A stretch of DNA of 64,000 bases from Bacteriovoracaceae bacterium (GTDB lineage: Bacteria > Bdellovibrionota > Bacteriovoracia > Bacteriovoracales > Bacteriovoracaceae): the NCBI GenBank assembly GCA_018675575.1, contig JABGXW010000145.1:1-64000 (forward strand), given 5' to 3'. This document shows, piece by piece, positions 40,483 to 50,292 of the stretch. The notes below the pieces were generated by a model. The model worked only from the letters and a program-made list of their open reading frames with translations. It ran no database searches and was not told where the DNA came from. Both the position numbers and the translations under genes were made by a program. Position 1 is the stretch's first letter, and each line of letters begins with the position of its first letter.

Positions 40483-42714
40483 TTAATTTAAATAATTACT
40501 TATTTCTTCTAATGATATAGTTTCTCCAAGATTAACTAGCTTGCCATTGCTGTCGAGTATAAAGTAAGCAGGTACTCCTGCCATTCCATGATCTTTCAAC
40601 CATTTACCAATCTTCTCATCGCGTTTTGTCCAATCCGCTAGTAGTAATTTAACATTCTTTTGTTTTACCAATTCTTCAAACTCATTCGTTTCTAACACTA
40701 CTTTTTCATTAATTTTACAGGTAAAACACCACTTTGCTGTAAAATCAATAAATACTAGATGCTCTTCATTTAAATACTTCTGAAGTTTTTCATTTGAAAA
40801 TTTCTCCCAAGAGAGTCCTCGTATTTTTTTTTCCTGTAGCAGAGAACTCTCTGAACTAATATTCGATTTATTCATGGGGGAAAAGGACATTTGTAGAAAG
40901 AGAATTAAAGGTAATGTTAATGAAAACCAACCCAGCTTATTAGACTTTTTCTTTAATAAAAAAGATACCAGAGTGAGTAATAATATAAAGAATAATTTAT
41001 AGACTTGGATTTTAATGTCAACTTGTGCCAAAAATATATCAAAGAGCCAAATGACAGTTAAAAGCAGAGTTAACCCTAAAAACTTTTTGAGGTGATTCAT
41101 CCAATTTCCAGGTTTGGGAAAAAATGAAATAATCTTGGGGAAAAAAGCAGTCAGAAGAAAAGGAAACGCTAAGCCTAATCCAATCATGAGGAACATTATT
41201 AAAATTGTGAATTGATTTGATGAAAATGCAAAAGTTAAAGCCGTTCCAAGAAAAGGGGCGCTACAAGGTGTAGAGAGAATCGTTGCCAAAACACCACTCA
41301 AAAAATCTCCTGTAAAAGAATCAGATAATTGCATTCCTCCCAAGTTTTTTCCTCCGGGGGTCACAATCTCAAATAGTCCAAATAAATTCAAGGCCATGAC
41401 AAAGAGTATGAGAATTGTTACTGAGACAAATAAGGGAGATTGTAATTGAAATCCCCAGCCGACGTAACTTCCTGCTTGCTTTAGAAGAATAACAGAAATC
41501 GCTAACATAACGAATGAAAACAAAATTCCCAAACTGTAGAATATATTATGTTTAAATATTCGTTTATTACTTTCACTTGAATGCGTAATAAGACCAAATA
41601 ATTTAATGCTAATGACAGGAAGAACACAAGGCATAAAATTTAGAATAAATCCGCCTAGAAATGCAAATAATAAATAATACATGAAAGAAAAATTCTCTAT
41701 AGGTTTAACCATTTCAATCTTCTTAATTTCCTTATTATTTGATTTTGAAATGTCAATTTTTTTAAGTAATGTTAATAGTTTTTCAGAGGCAGTCGCGGAA
41801 GTTAAGTTAAAAGAAGGAAAGCTTTTTTCTATGACTTTTATTTCTTTTGAAACGGGATCAGTAAATAGAAACTTAAGATTTAAAGGAGATTTAAATCTAC
41901 CGTCTTTCGGTAAGTCAATAGGAGGGTCCTGATATTCTCCGTCCCAATCAATCGGGAGTTTTCCAAAAATATTCTTTTTTGAGTCTGTATGAATTACTTC
42001 ATGGGTAAAAGTCAGAGGGGTAGTAGGAAAAGGGGTCAGAAGATTTCTATCATTCGAAGGAGAGAAGTGAGAGGGATTTGTAAAATTATAGTAAAGTACT
42101 AATCCATCTTCTTTTAGATTTCTAGCAAGTACTAAATCTAAATTATCAGGAAAACTTTGCTTTAAAGGTAATTTTGAAAATTTATTTATTAAGGTTTCTT
42201 CGCTGACCGACAACTCTGAGTCAGCATTTTTGAGCATACCATTTTGAAATGTTGCTGTAATAGATTTTTTACCTGGAATACATATATGTTTGCAGACTAA
42301 CCAGGTTCCATTAATATCTATGTTCTTATTTTCTAGAGCTGAAACTTGAGAATCTTTTAACTTAAAGAAAAATGAATAATCGTTTTCATATCCATAGGCC
42401 CACATATTTCCTTCTTCCAAATATCTTTTTGGAGAAGGCCATTCTAAAGATTCAATTTCTAAAACTTTTCCGTCTAGTTTAAACTGTATTTTTAATGGAA
42501 GTCCTGCATCCCCTGGGTTTTTCCAGTACGTATGCCACTTTGGTTGATTTTTAAATGAAATGGCAATATAGGTTTGATCGTTGAGGTTTAGTGAATTTGC
42601 ACCCATGAGGACAGGATTATCGGAGATATCATTTTGATTTGAATGAGCATTTTGGGCCCCAAAAGTAAGTAGAACAACAGAAAATAAACCTGTAAAAAAT
42701 TTTAGAATGCCCAT
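40483..42714 (-). CDS. dsbD: DsbD/ScsB-type thiol:disulphide interchange protein
   Basis: Carries electrons from cytoplasmic thioredoxin across the inner membrane to periplasmic disulphides. 743 residues: signal sequence, an N-terminal domain with WKNPGDAGLPLKIQF and the cysteine segment WLVCKHICIPG (ScsB/DsbD family), a membrane domain of about eight helices with NFMPCVLPV and STPCSAPFLG, and a C-terminal thioredoxin-like domain with KWCFTCK. A promoter (TTGACA-18-TATTGT) and AAAAAGGAACAT ribosome site precede it. DsbD and ScsB are hard to separate by eye. Confidence 0.88.
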   Translation of the reverse strand: MGILKFFTGLFSVVLLTFGAQNAHSNQNDISDNPVLMGANSLNLNDQTYIAISFKNQPKWHTYWKNPGDAGLPLKIQFKLDGKVLEIESLEWPSPKRYLEEGNMWAYGYENDYSFFFKLKDSQVSALENKNIDINGTWLVCKHICIPGKKSITATFQNGMLKNADSELSVSEETLINKFSKLPLKQSFPDNLDLVLARNLKEDGLVLYYNFTNPSHFSPSNDRNLLTPFPTTPLTFTHEVIHTDSKKNIFGKLPIDWDGEYQDPPIDLPKDGRFKSPLNLKFLFTDPVSKEIKVIEKSFPSFNLTSATASEKLLTLLKKIDISKSNNKEIKKIEMVKPIENFSFMYYLLFAFLGGFILNFMPCVLPVISIKLFGLITHSSESNKRIFKHNIFYSLGILFSFVMLAISVILLKQAGSYVGWGFQLQSPLFVSVTILILFVMALNLFGLFEIVTPGGKNLGGMQLSDSFTGDFLSGVLATILSTPCSAPFLGTALTFAFSSNQFTILIMFLMIGLGLAFPFLLTAFFPKIISFFPKPGNWMNHLKKFLGLTLLLTVIWLFDIFLAQVDIKIQVYKLFFILLLTLVSFLLKKKSNKLGWFSLTLPLILFLQMSFSPMNKSNISSESSLLQEKKIRGLSWEKFSNEKLQKYLNEEHLVFIDFTAKWCFTCKINEKVVLETNEFEELVKQKNVKLLLADWTKRDEKIGKWLKDHGMAGVPAYFILDSNGKLVNLGETISLEEISNYLN

Positions 42715-42768
42715 TTTTATGTTCCTTTTTGATAATCTCTCTTATTATCGGATATAGAACACGAATGA

Positions 42769-42798
42769 ACAATATTGAGAGGGTCAAAACCTTGTCAA
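42769..42798 (-). promoter_or_regulatory. Candidate sigma-70 promoter of the dsbD-like gene
   Basis: On the minus strand consensus TTGACA (42798-42793), an 18-base spacer and TATTGT (42774-42769), about 55 bp before the start at 42714. The rest of the 233-bp gap holds a CTTATC/GATAAG hairpin near 42883-42904 and nothing else I recognise. Confidence 0.45.
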
Positions 42799-42947
42799 TT
42801 TTCTGTAATTAATTCATGATTGTGGTGCGTTGCGCGGTCTATGTTCTGCTTCTTTAGTTAACTTCTGTTTATGATGTAACGCCTTATCTATTGAGGCGAT
42901 AAGATAGTTAAGGTCTAGAGTTAGTACTAGTTCCAAATCTAGAGATT

Positions 42948-43898
42948 TTACTCTTCCTGTTCTTCATCAAAGAGATAATCTACTTGCGGAGAGCAGTTTG
43001 TATCATCGCTATTTCTGCATGTCCTTGGAGTCCATTGAATGCTAACTCCGACTCCGCCGAGTAAAGCTGCGGGAGAAATAGTAAGACCTCCTGAGTATTG
43101 TCGATCTTCACTTGAGCGTCTTCTAAAAAGTTTACCAACAAAATAGGCAATTCCAGCACTCATTGTGACATCAGAGAGCCAGTGAGCATTATCATTAACT
43201 CGAGAGAGTGAAACGATAGTGGCCAAACTATAGGCCACAATTGGTACCCATCTTGTTTCCCTATAGTTAGTTGCAAAAATTGTGGCTATTGACCAAGCGG
43301 CAACAGAATGTCCCGAAGGAAACGAAGTATTGTCTGAAGGCCATGAAGCACCATCATAACTATAAGGTCCGTCTCCCTGTCTTGGTCTATGTCTGTGGCT
43401 TAATGATTTCAATATTTCTACAATTGCTCCTGTTAGGGCCAAGTTTCCTATTGAACTTAAAGTTGTTCTCCTTAAATTTTCGTTTCTAAAAACTAATGCT
43501 GTCGCTAATGATCCTAATAGAAAGTGAGGAATACCATCTTGCCCTCCAAGATAATATCCGAAAGAAGCGATTCTATCTGTCGTATCAGATCTGTGATCTT
43601 GAACAGTATCCATAATTTGTTGATCGAAGACCATCATGATTCCCACAACACCTAACAATCTTAAAAAATTAGTAGCATCAGTACTATCATAAGGAAGGGG
43701 AATAAAAACTCCATGCTCATCATCAGCAGGGGTGAGATCATTATGGAGTTGAGAACTGTTATTTATATAATGGCTTGATACTGAGTTACATTCATTTAAT
43801 AGTGGGTCTAAATCATCACAGAAATCATTCGAAACAGCAGAAGCTGTAGAATTGAGAGACAGAAGAGCAGCTATAAGAAATATTTTAACTTTTTTCAT
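42948..43898 (-). CDS. PAP2-family phosphatase, exported
   Basis: Predicted lipid or undecaprenyl-pyrophosphate-type phosphatase of 316 residues from ATG 43898 (MKKVKIFLIAALLSLNS, signal-like); ATG 43934 is also possible. The three PAP2 motifs are intact: KSLSHRHRPR, PSGH in TSFPSGHSVAAW, and SRVNDNAHWLSD. Membrane segments are fewer than in integral PAP2 enzymes, and an acidic tail ends the protein (DYLFDEEQEE). Several residues favour a periplasmic or outer-membrane location; the substrate is unknown. Confidence 0.82.
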   Translation of the reverse strand: MKKVKIFLIAALLSLNSTASAVSNDFCDDLDPLLNECNSVSSHYINNSSQLHNDLTPADDEHGVFIPLPYDSTDATNFLRLLGVVGIMMVFDQQIMDTVQDHRSDTTDRIASFGYYLGGQDGIPHFLLGSLATALVFRNENLRRTTLSSIGNLALTGAIVEILKSLSHRHRPRQGDGPYSYDGASWPSDNTSFPSGHSVAAWSIATIFATNYRETRWVPIVAYSLATIVSLSRVNDNAHWLSDVTMSAGIAYFVGKLFRRRSSEDRQYSGGLTISPAALLGGVGVSIQWTPRTCRNSDDTNCSPQVDYLFDEEQEE

Positions 43899-43947
43899 AA
43901 ACCTATTCATAGGACAATATATACTGTCGTGCAATATTTATATAAGA

Positions 43948-43993
43948 AGCTCTCTAAGTAAGTACTCAATATCAGGTACTTGGGGTGAGAGCT
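43948..43993 (-). terminator. Two-part hairpin downstream of the ROK gene
   Basis: AGCTCTC (43948-43954) pairs with GAGAGCT (43987-43993); inside it AAGTAC (43960-43965) pairs with GTACTT (43976-43981), with symmetrical 5-base internal loops. It lies 8 bp past the ROK gene stop. Only a weak T-rich tract (TTCTTATAT) follows on the minus strand. Confidence 0.4.
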
Positions 43994-44001
43994 ACTGCAA
44001 T

Positions 44002-45033
44002 TTAATTTTTTTCTATATGGGGCAGTAGGGCAGCGCCAAGAACACCTGCGCTATCACCGAGTTTGTTTTTATAAATTTTTGGAGAAAAATCTTTGAGGAA
44101 ATTAATGTCACTGAGCTTTTCTTCAAGTCCTTGATAGATAGCATCTTGATTACTTAATCCGCCACCTAGAACAAAGTAGTGTGGATCAAAAATATTGCTC
44201 AAGTTACAAATAAATTTTAAGAGGTCTTCTTGGTAGTCGCCTAATATAGACAGGGCAAGTTTGTCCTTAGTCTGTTCGATTAAATGAAAAATTTCTTTTG
44301 CGTTTATTATGTCCTCTGACATAGATGAATTTTTTAGATTAAAACCAAACTCTAATCCCGATCCTGATAAATATACTTCAGCACATCCTTTTCTACCACA
44401 GTAGCAATCTCTCCCATTATTATGTAAAACAGTATGACCTATTTCTCCCCCCCCTCCTATTTTTCCATTGAGTAAATGGCCATTTATGAGAATCCCGCCT
44501 CCACAACCTGTTCCTAAGATAATCCCTATTGAGATTTGATCTTTAAATTTGATTCCAAACTGATCCTTAAAGTTGACACCAGCACCTCCCAATGATTCTG
44601 CTAATGCAAAACAATTGGCATCATTATTTAATGAGATATTAGGTGATATTTTTAAACTTTCTTTAAAAAAAAAGAGTAAGTCTTCTTTTATTGGCCTGTT
44701 TTCAAATATCTGTGAGTTTCCGTGAATCATTTTAAGAGTTTCTGGATGAACAGAGCCTGGCAAACCAATTCCAACTTCAAGAATATCAGAAGCGTTTACT
44801 TTACTTTCTAAAATGATGTCTTGAATGAGGTTTTGTAATCTCGCTAAAACATCCTTGTAGCCATAATCTCTATTCGTTGGAATTCTTTTTCGAATCAAAA
44901 TTTTGAAAGATTGAATGTTACTTTCGTCGAGGGAAATAGGATTAGGGAGGTTTTTGTTGTCTGATAATTCTATTATGGCGGCTTCCATTTTGGAGCCGCC
45001 AATATCTATTCCTAGTGAGTACTTATATGACAT
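44002..45033 (-). CDS. ROK-family sugar kinase
   Basis: ATP-dependent sugar kinase, 343 residues. Phosphate loop LGIDIGGSKMEAA at the N-terminus, GLPGSVHPETL, NDANCFALAE with the catalytic Asp, GTGCGGGILING, and the ROK zinc site GHTVL plus CYCGRKGCAE. No DNA-binding domain, so a kinase, not a NagC/Mlc regulator. N-acetylglucosamine, glucose and fructose kinases share these motifs, so the substrate stays open. Confidence 0.88.
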   Translation of the reverse strand: MSYKYSLGIDIGGSKMEAAIIELSDNKNLPNPISLDESNIQSFKILIRKRIPTNRDYGYKDVLARLQNLIQDIILESKVNASDILEVGIGLPGSVHPETLKMIHGNSQIFENRPIKEDLLFFFKESLKISPNISLNNDANCFALAESLGGAGVNFKDQFGIKFKDQISIGIILGTGCGGGILINGHLLNGKIGGGGEIGHTVLHNNGRDCYCGRKGCAEVYLSGSGLEFGFNLKNSSMSEDIINAKEIFHLIEQTKDKLALSILGDYQEDLLKFICNLSNIFDPHYFVLGGGLSNQDAIYQGLEEKLSDINFLKDFSPKIYKNKLGDSAGVLGAALLPHIEKN

Positions 45034-45270
45034 CTTCTATGACCTATTCTTTGAAGTGCTTTGCTCAAGTTTTAGACGAAGATTGATGTATGTCAAGAAA
45101 GCTAATTTAACCATTTCGTTATTACAGACAGTTAAGTCCTTTTTTATTGATATCTTAAAGAAATAAACTTTTTAACTATTTGAATTTATATAATTCACTA
45201 AATATTTTTCTATAAATGACGAAAAGTCTAAGAACTAAAAGAATTAATTTTCTTAATTAGGAATTAAATT

Positions 45271-45978
45271 ATGAAAAAAGTTTTTAAAACAATTGGTTTA
45301 ACTATTACCTGTTTATTTATGAGCTCATGTCAGTTTGTTGATTATATAGAATCAAAATCTGCATCGATAAATAATTATGAGAGGGTGGCGTTGAACTTAT
45401 CGAAAGAAAATCGAATTCTCCAAACAAAAATGAGTAGTCTTCAATTTGAAATTCAAAGTGTAAAATCACGGAATCAATATTTAGAGTTAAAGCTTCAAGA
45501 AAAAAGCAATAAAGTCAAAAGAGAGATTGCAAGCATCGTTCCAAGTTTGCCAAAAAATAATTTTGTCAAAAATGATATTTATCATTGGAGCTCAGATCAA
45601 ATGTTGGCAACAGCTGAAAAAGAATTTAACAGCAAGAACTTTGAAAAAAGTGCTCAGTTTTATCATGCCATTTCTATTAATTACAACACTCCAAATATTT
45701 TAACAGACAGATATCATTTCGAAGCTGGTATTGCTGCTTATGAATCTAAAAGCCATGATGATTGGACTATTTATCATTTAAACTCATTGGTGAGTAAATA
45801 TCCTTATTCTAAGTTCTATAGAGGGGCAAAGCTTTGGATGGCCCTTGCAAACTTGAGGCAAGGTAATCATAAAGCTTTCTACTCTACTGTTGATGAATTT
45901 AGAAAGAAGTATAAGAATACACGAGAATGGGACATCTTAAAAGGTCATTATGAAACAATTGTTCAAAAATATAAATAA
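45271..45978 (+). CDS. Lipoprotein with coiled coil and TPR-like repeats (CpoB/YbgF-like)
   Basis: Predicted 235-residue lipoprotein: lipobox-like FMSSC near residue 22, a coiled-coil stretch (about 40-85, NLSKENRILQTKMSSLQFEI), then TPR-like helices (SDQMLATAEKEFNSKNFEKS, FYRGAKLWMALANLRQGN). This layout resembles CpoB/YbgF, which couples outer-membrane constriction to septal synthesis; the match is by architecture only. AGGAATTAAATT precedes ATG 45271. It overlaps the FecR-domain gene by 29 bp. Confidence 0.72.
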   Translation: MKKVFKTIGLTITCLFMSSCQFVDYIESKSASINNYERVALNLSKENRILQTKMSSLQFEIQSVKSRNQYLELKLQEKSNKVKREIASIVPSLPKNNFVKNDIYHWSSDQMLATAEKEFNSKNFEKSAQFYHAISINYNTPNILTDRYHFEAGIAAYESKSHDDWTIYHLNSLVSKYPYSKFYRGAKLWMALANLRQGNHKAFYSTVDEFRKKYKNTREWDILKGHYETIVQKYK

Positions 45979-47149
45979 GACTAGTCTCTTTATTACTCTT
46001 ATTGTTCATCTTATGGCCTATAAGGTTCATGCGCTAGATTCTGTTGCTATCGTTAATGATATTAAAGGTACCGTGTTTGTTTCGGCTCATGGAAAAACAG
46101 CCCAATTGAATATCGGCGATGAGATTTTATTAGGATCAGAAATTTTGACTACAGCTGGAGGAACAGTTTCACTTACTGATTATTATGATCATCAATTTCA
46201 TCTTTCAAATTCTTCTCATGTTAAATTGAAAGGAGATACAATTCAGTTAAGAAGTGGATATCTTTGGATGCAATCTTATAGGAAAATAGGTGCAAATTCT
46301 CCATTTAAAATTACAACAGCAAACTCTATTTCAAAATATACATATGGAGAATCGATTTTATCATTTGATCCTGTTTCTACTAAAACTCAATTGCTTGTTA
46401 TAAAAGGAAAGTTTATTTTTCAAAATATTCAAAATGAACTCGACCAAATATATGTGGAAGATGGTTTATTTTCTTACATAAAGACAGATCAAAATAAGGG
46501 AGGTCCTCGAGCATCTACACCTGTAGGATTTTCATCTTTTAAAAAGATTACCAGCTTGTTTAATCGTGTAGCACCTATGGGGTCGATCGATCATATTGTA
46601 AAACGAGAAAACACAATAGCTAAAATGAATCCGACGCTGAAAACAGCTCCTGAAATAACTCCAAGTTGGAAAAAAACAAGTAATAAAAGAGAGATTGCAT
46701 CAAGTCCAATAAAATCAGGAAATATTATTTACATCCATGGTAGTAAGAAAAGTGATTCACGTTTTTTAAGTAAACAATTAAAATACTTAGGAAAAAAACA
46801 TAATATCAGGAAGAAGAAGAAAAAAGTCTTTAAGCATTCAAAAGTGACTGTAAGAATCTATGGAGCTGATTTTAAACTCAAAAAAGTTCCAGCATCTGTA
46901 ACAAAAGTAAAAGAGACTATTAAGCGGTCAAAGCCAGTTATTAAAGTAGTGACGAAAAAGGTGAAAGCACTCTCAATAAGGGCCCCTGCATCTACTACTT
47001 CATCCAGTACTCAACTTAATGATAAGGGTGATGCCTTTGAAAAAGGTTTAAAGAAGGCCTATAAAAAGCAAACGCGTCATTCTCCAGAAATAAATAGTCT
47101 CATTCATGACTTAAAAAATTATGATCAAGATTTCAAAACGGCCTATTGA
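45950..47149 (+). CDS. FecR-domain exported protein
   Basis: A 399-residue protein with a signal sequence (about 1-28, LFITLIVHLMAYKVHA) and a FecR-type domain at about 30-180: VNDIKGTVFVSAHG, LNIGDEILLGSEI, FHLSNSSHVKLKGD and LRSGYLWMQ. The C-terminal half is Lys/Ser-rich and probably disordered. No anti-sigma membrane anchor is seen, so the domain is more likely a structural periplasmic or surface module than a TonB-signalling regulator. Cotranscribed with the overlapping lipoprotein gene. Confidence 0.78.
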   Translation: MKQLFKNINKTSLFITLIVHLMAYKVHALDSVAIVNDIKGTVFVSAHGKTAQLNIGDEILLGSEILTTAGGTVSLTDYYDHQFHLSNSSHVKLKGDTIQLRSGYLWMQSYRKIGANSPFKITTANSISKYTYGESILSFDPVSTKTQLLVIKGKFIFQNIQNELDQIYVEDGLFSYIKTDQNKGGPRASTPVGFSSFKKITSLFNRVAPMGSIDHIVKRENTIAKMNPTLKTAPEITPSWKKTSNKREIASSPIKSGNIIYIHGSKKSDSRFLSKQLKYLGKKHNIRKKKKKVFKHSKVTVRIYGADFKLKKVPASVTKVKETIKRSKPVIKVVTKKVKALSIRAPASTTSSSTQLNDKGDAFEKGLKKAYKKQTRHSPEINSLIHDLKNYDQDFKTAY

Positions 47150-47261
47150 AGTATGGCCGCCCGCATTGAGTCTTTGAATTATGACATGTTGTCTCGCCAA
47201 CTGGCGTGCCATAAGTTATAATTTTCTCAATTCAAATTCAATTATGTACGAGGTTCTTACT

Positions 47262-48734
47262 ATGTCAAAAATCGAAACAGAATCCTTTCTCACTTATGAC
47301 GATGTTCTTCTAAGGCCTGGATACTCTGAAGTTTTACCATCCGACACTGATTTAGAGACGCGATTCTCTAGGAATATATCTCTTCGAATTCATTTGGTCT
47401 CAGCAGCAATGGACACCGTTACTGAATCACCTGTTGCCATTATTATGGCACAACAAGGGGGAATTGGTGTTATTCATAAAAACTTACCTATTGATAGGCA
47501 GTCTAAAGAAGTCGAAAAAGTAAAAAAGTATGAGGCTGGAATGATTTTAAATCCTGTCACAGTTAATGAAGATGCAAGCCTTGCAAAAGTTGTAGAAATA
47601 ACTAGAAGCCATAAAATTACGGGGGTACCAGTTGTTAATAAAGAGGATGAACTTGTAGGAATTTTAACCTCTAGAGATATTCAATTTGAAGCTGATTTCA
47701 ATAAAAAAGTTAAAGAAGTGATGACAGGAAAAGATCGACTTATTTCTGCTGAAGAGGGAATATCGTTAGAAGATGCACAAATCCTTTTACATAAACATAG
47801 AATTGAAAAACTTCCCATCGTGAATAAAAAATTTCATTTAAAAGGCCTTATAACAATTAATGACATACTTAAGAAACTTCACTATCCGAGTTCAAATAAA
47901 GATTCTTTCGGCAGACTTCGAGTTGCAGCAGCTATAGGGGTAGGAGATAAAGAATTCATAAGAGCAAAGGCCTTAGTGGAAGCTAAAGTTGACGCTCTGG
48001 TTATTGATACCGCTCATGGACACTCGAAAGGTGTTATCAATATGGTCAAAAAAGTTAAAGCAGAATTTCCTAATGTTGATGTCGTAGCAGGAAATGTCGC
48101 GACTAAAACAGCTTGCGAAGACCTTATCAAGGCTGGAGTTGATGGTATAAAAGTTGGAATAGGCCCTGGGTCAATATGTACAACAAGAGTTGTTGCAGGA
48201 ATCGGAGTTCCTCAATTTTCTGCTGTTAAAGAATGTGCAGAAGTATGTTTAGCAAAAAAAATTCCATTCATCGCTGATGGTGGAATTAAGTATTCTGGAG
48301 ATATTGTAAAGGCCCTTGCTGCAGGAGCTAGCTGTATTATGGTAGGGTCTCTTTTTGCGGGATGTGATGAAACGCCTGGTGAGACAGTACTTTATCAAGG
48401 AAGAACTTATAAAGTTTATAGAGGAATGGGGTCATTAGGAGCAATGTCATTGGGGTCTAAAGACAGATATGGGCAATCAGCAGTAGATGATATTCAAAAG
48501 CTAGTACCGGAAGGAATTGAAGGACAAGTACCATATAGAGGTGCGCTCGCTACGACAATTTATCAGCTGCTTGGTGGAATCAGAGCAGGGATGGGTTATG
48601 TTGGGGCGTTGAATCTTGCTGAACTAATTGAAAATTCAAATTTTATAAAAATAACACAAGCTTCCTTAAAAGAGAGTCATCCTCATGATGTCATGGTCAC
48701 TAAAGAAGCACCAAATTATCAGATGAATAGGTAG
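47262..48734 (+). CDS. guaB: IMP dehydrogenase
   Basis: Oxidises IMP to XMP with NAD+, the committed step to GMP. 490 residues from ATG 47262 ([17 protein letters not shown]) behind GAGG; an in-frame ATG at 47181 gives an atypical extension. Landmarks: a pair of CBS domains at about 95-205, [11 protein letters not shown], catalytic-loop Cys in [13 protein letters not shown], and [12 protein letters not shown]. guaA starts 3 bp after its stop. I looked for a purine riboswitch upstream and saw none. Confidence 0.96.
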   Translation: MSKIETESFLTYDDVLLRPGYSEVLPSDTDLETRFSRNISLRIHLVSAAMDTVTESPVAIIMAQQGGIGVIHKNLPIDRQSKEVEKVKKYEAGMILNPVTVNEDASLAKVVEITRSHKITGVPVVNKEDELVGILTSRDIQFEADFNKKVKEVMTGKDRLISAEEGISLEDAQILLHKHRIEKLPIVNKKFHLKGLITINDILKKLHYPSSNKDSFGRLRVAAAIGVGDKEFIRAKALVEAKVDALVIDTAHGHSKGVINMVKKVKAEFPNVDVVAGNVATKTACEDLIKAGVDGIKVGIGPGSICTTRVVAGIGVPQFSAVKECAEVCLAKKIPFIADGGIKYSGDIVKALAAGASCIMVGSLFAGCDETPGETVLYQGRTYKVYRGMGSLGAMSLGSKDRYGQSAVDDIQKLVPEGIEGQVPYRGALATTIYQLLGGIRAGMGYVGALNLAELIENSNFIKITQASLKESHPHDVMVTKEAPNYQMNR

Positions 48735-48737
48735 TCA

Positions 48738-50288
48738 ATGAATTTACGACAAGTATGGATTGTAGACTTTGGATCTCAATACACACAATTGATCACAAGA
48801 AAAACTAGAGAGCTAGGATATTCATGTGAGATTATTACTTATGAAGAATCATTAGAATGTTGGAATAAGGGAGAGAAACCAAGTGCAATAGTTCTGTCTG
48901 GGGGCCCATTATCTATCTCAGCTGACGATAATGATTATTCTTTTTATTTTGAAGAAGATATACCTTTGATGGGAATTTGTTATGGTATGCAAATTATCTG
49001 TAGAGAGTTAGGCGGAAAGGTTGAAAAAGGTGTTTCCGGAGAGTATGGAAAGGCGAATATTCATTTTACTCAAGGCCATCAGGTAGATGGGTGTTGTAAA
49101 GATCTTAATGTGTGGATGAGTCACTTCGACCATGTTTCTGTTCCTCCTGAGAACTTTGATGTCATTTTAGAAAGTAAAAATAATTTTATAGCAGGAATAA
49201 AACATAATACGAAAGGAATTTTAGGTTATCAGTTTCATCCTGAAGTTGATCACACAGAATATGGTAAAGAGCTCTTAGAGTACTTTTATAAAGGTCTTGC
49301 TAGGTTAAACAAAGATTGGTCAACAAAAGAAATGCTCGCAAAAGCAAGCGAAGTCGTTACGAATGTGGGTCGAACAAAAGTATTATGCGCATTTTCAGGA
49401 GGTGTTGACTCCCTTGTGGCAGCAACTTTAGCTGAGAAAAGTCTGGGAGATGATCTGCATTGTTTTTTCGTAGATAATGGTTTACTTAGGCCGCAGGATC
49501 ATCACCATATAAAATTACTACAAAAAGAAACCAATTTAAATATTGAAATTATCAATGCATCCAAAGATTTTCACGACAAGACAGCGGGAATTGAAGACCC
49601 AGAAAAAAAGCGGAAAGCAATAGGGGTCACTTTTATTGAAACTTTTGAAAGAAAAGTTCATGAATATGAAGAGCAAAAAGGAATTGCTTTTACTCATCTA
49701 CTTCAAGGAACCCTCTATCCTGATGTAATCGAATCCACATCTCCTCATAAAAAAGGCGGAAAGTCAGTAACAATTAAGTCCCACCATAATGTAGGGGGAT
49801 TACCTGAGAAAATGAAGCTTGAGCTTCTTGAGCCACTACGATTTTTATTTAAGGATGAAGTTAGAGCTCTTGGAAAAGAGCTTGGTTTAAATCCCGCTTG
49901 GGTTCACAGGCATCCCTTTCCTGGACCAGGCATTGGTGTAAGAGTGCTAGGTGAATTAAACCCTGGATCTATTAAATGTGTACAATTGTCTGATCAAATA
50001 TTATTTGAAGAGATGCATAATTTTGAGCTGTACGATAAAATTTGGCAAGCCTTCACTGTGTTCCTCCCTGTCAATACAGTAGGAGTTAAGGGGGATGGTA
50101 GGGCCTACGAAAATGTTATGTGTATCCGTTTAGTTAACAGTACAGATGGAATGACTGCCACTTGGTGTGATGTTCCTTATCCTTTTATGGATAAAGTTTC
50201 TTCTCGTATCACAAATGAGGTCTCGGGGATTACCAGAGTTGTTTATGACGTAACCAGTAAACCTCCTGGCACTATTGAGTGGGAATAA
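48738..50288 (+). CDS. guaA: GMP synthase (glutamine-hydrolysing)
   Basis: Converts XMP to GMP. 516 residues: N-terminal class I amidotransferase (Cys in MGICYGMQI, His/Glu in YQFHPEVDHTEYG), ATP pyrophosphatase P-loop FSGGVDSLVAA, and the C-terminal dimerisation domain (HRHPFPGPGIGVRV to KPPGTIEWE). Forms a two-gene purine operon with guaB. Confidence 0.96.
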   Translation: MNLRQVWIVDFGSQYTQLITRKTRELGYSCEIITYEESLECWNKGEKPSAIVLSGGPLSISADDNDYSFYFEEDIPLMGICYGMQIICRELGGKVEKGVSGEYGKANIHFTQGHQVDGCCKDLNVWMSHFDHVSVPPENFDVILESKNNFIAGIKHNTKGILGYQFHPEVDHTEYGKELLEYFYKGLARLNKDWSTKEMLAKASEVVTNVGRTKVLCAFSGGVDSLVAATLAEKSLGDDLHCFFVDNGLLRPQDHHHIKLLQKETNLNIEIINASKDFHDKTAGIEDPEKKRKAIGVTFIETFERKVHEYEEQKGIAFTHLLQGTLYPDVIESTSPHKKGGKSVTIKSHHNVGGLPEKMKLELLEPLRFLFKDEVRALGKELGLNPAWVHRHPFPGPGIGVRVLGELNPGSIKCVQLSDQILFEEMHNFELYDKIWQAFTVFLPVNTVGVKGDGRAYENVMCIRLVNSTDGMTATWCDVPYPFMDKVSSRITNEVSGITRVVYDVTSKPPGTIEWE

Positions 50289-50292
50289 TATA

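Noticed and set aside
44915-45166. An 83-codon plus-strand frame extending into the gap after the ROK gene
   Set aside because: Mostly antisense to ROK codons, no ribosome site, and the product has no recognisable features.
47150-47261. Purine riboswitch before guaB
   Set aside because: None of the conserved purine-aptamer segments is seen; only a TATAAT at 47217-47222 and a 4-bp CGCC/GGCG stem.
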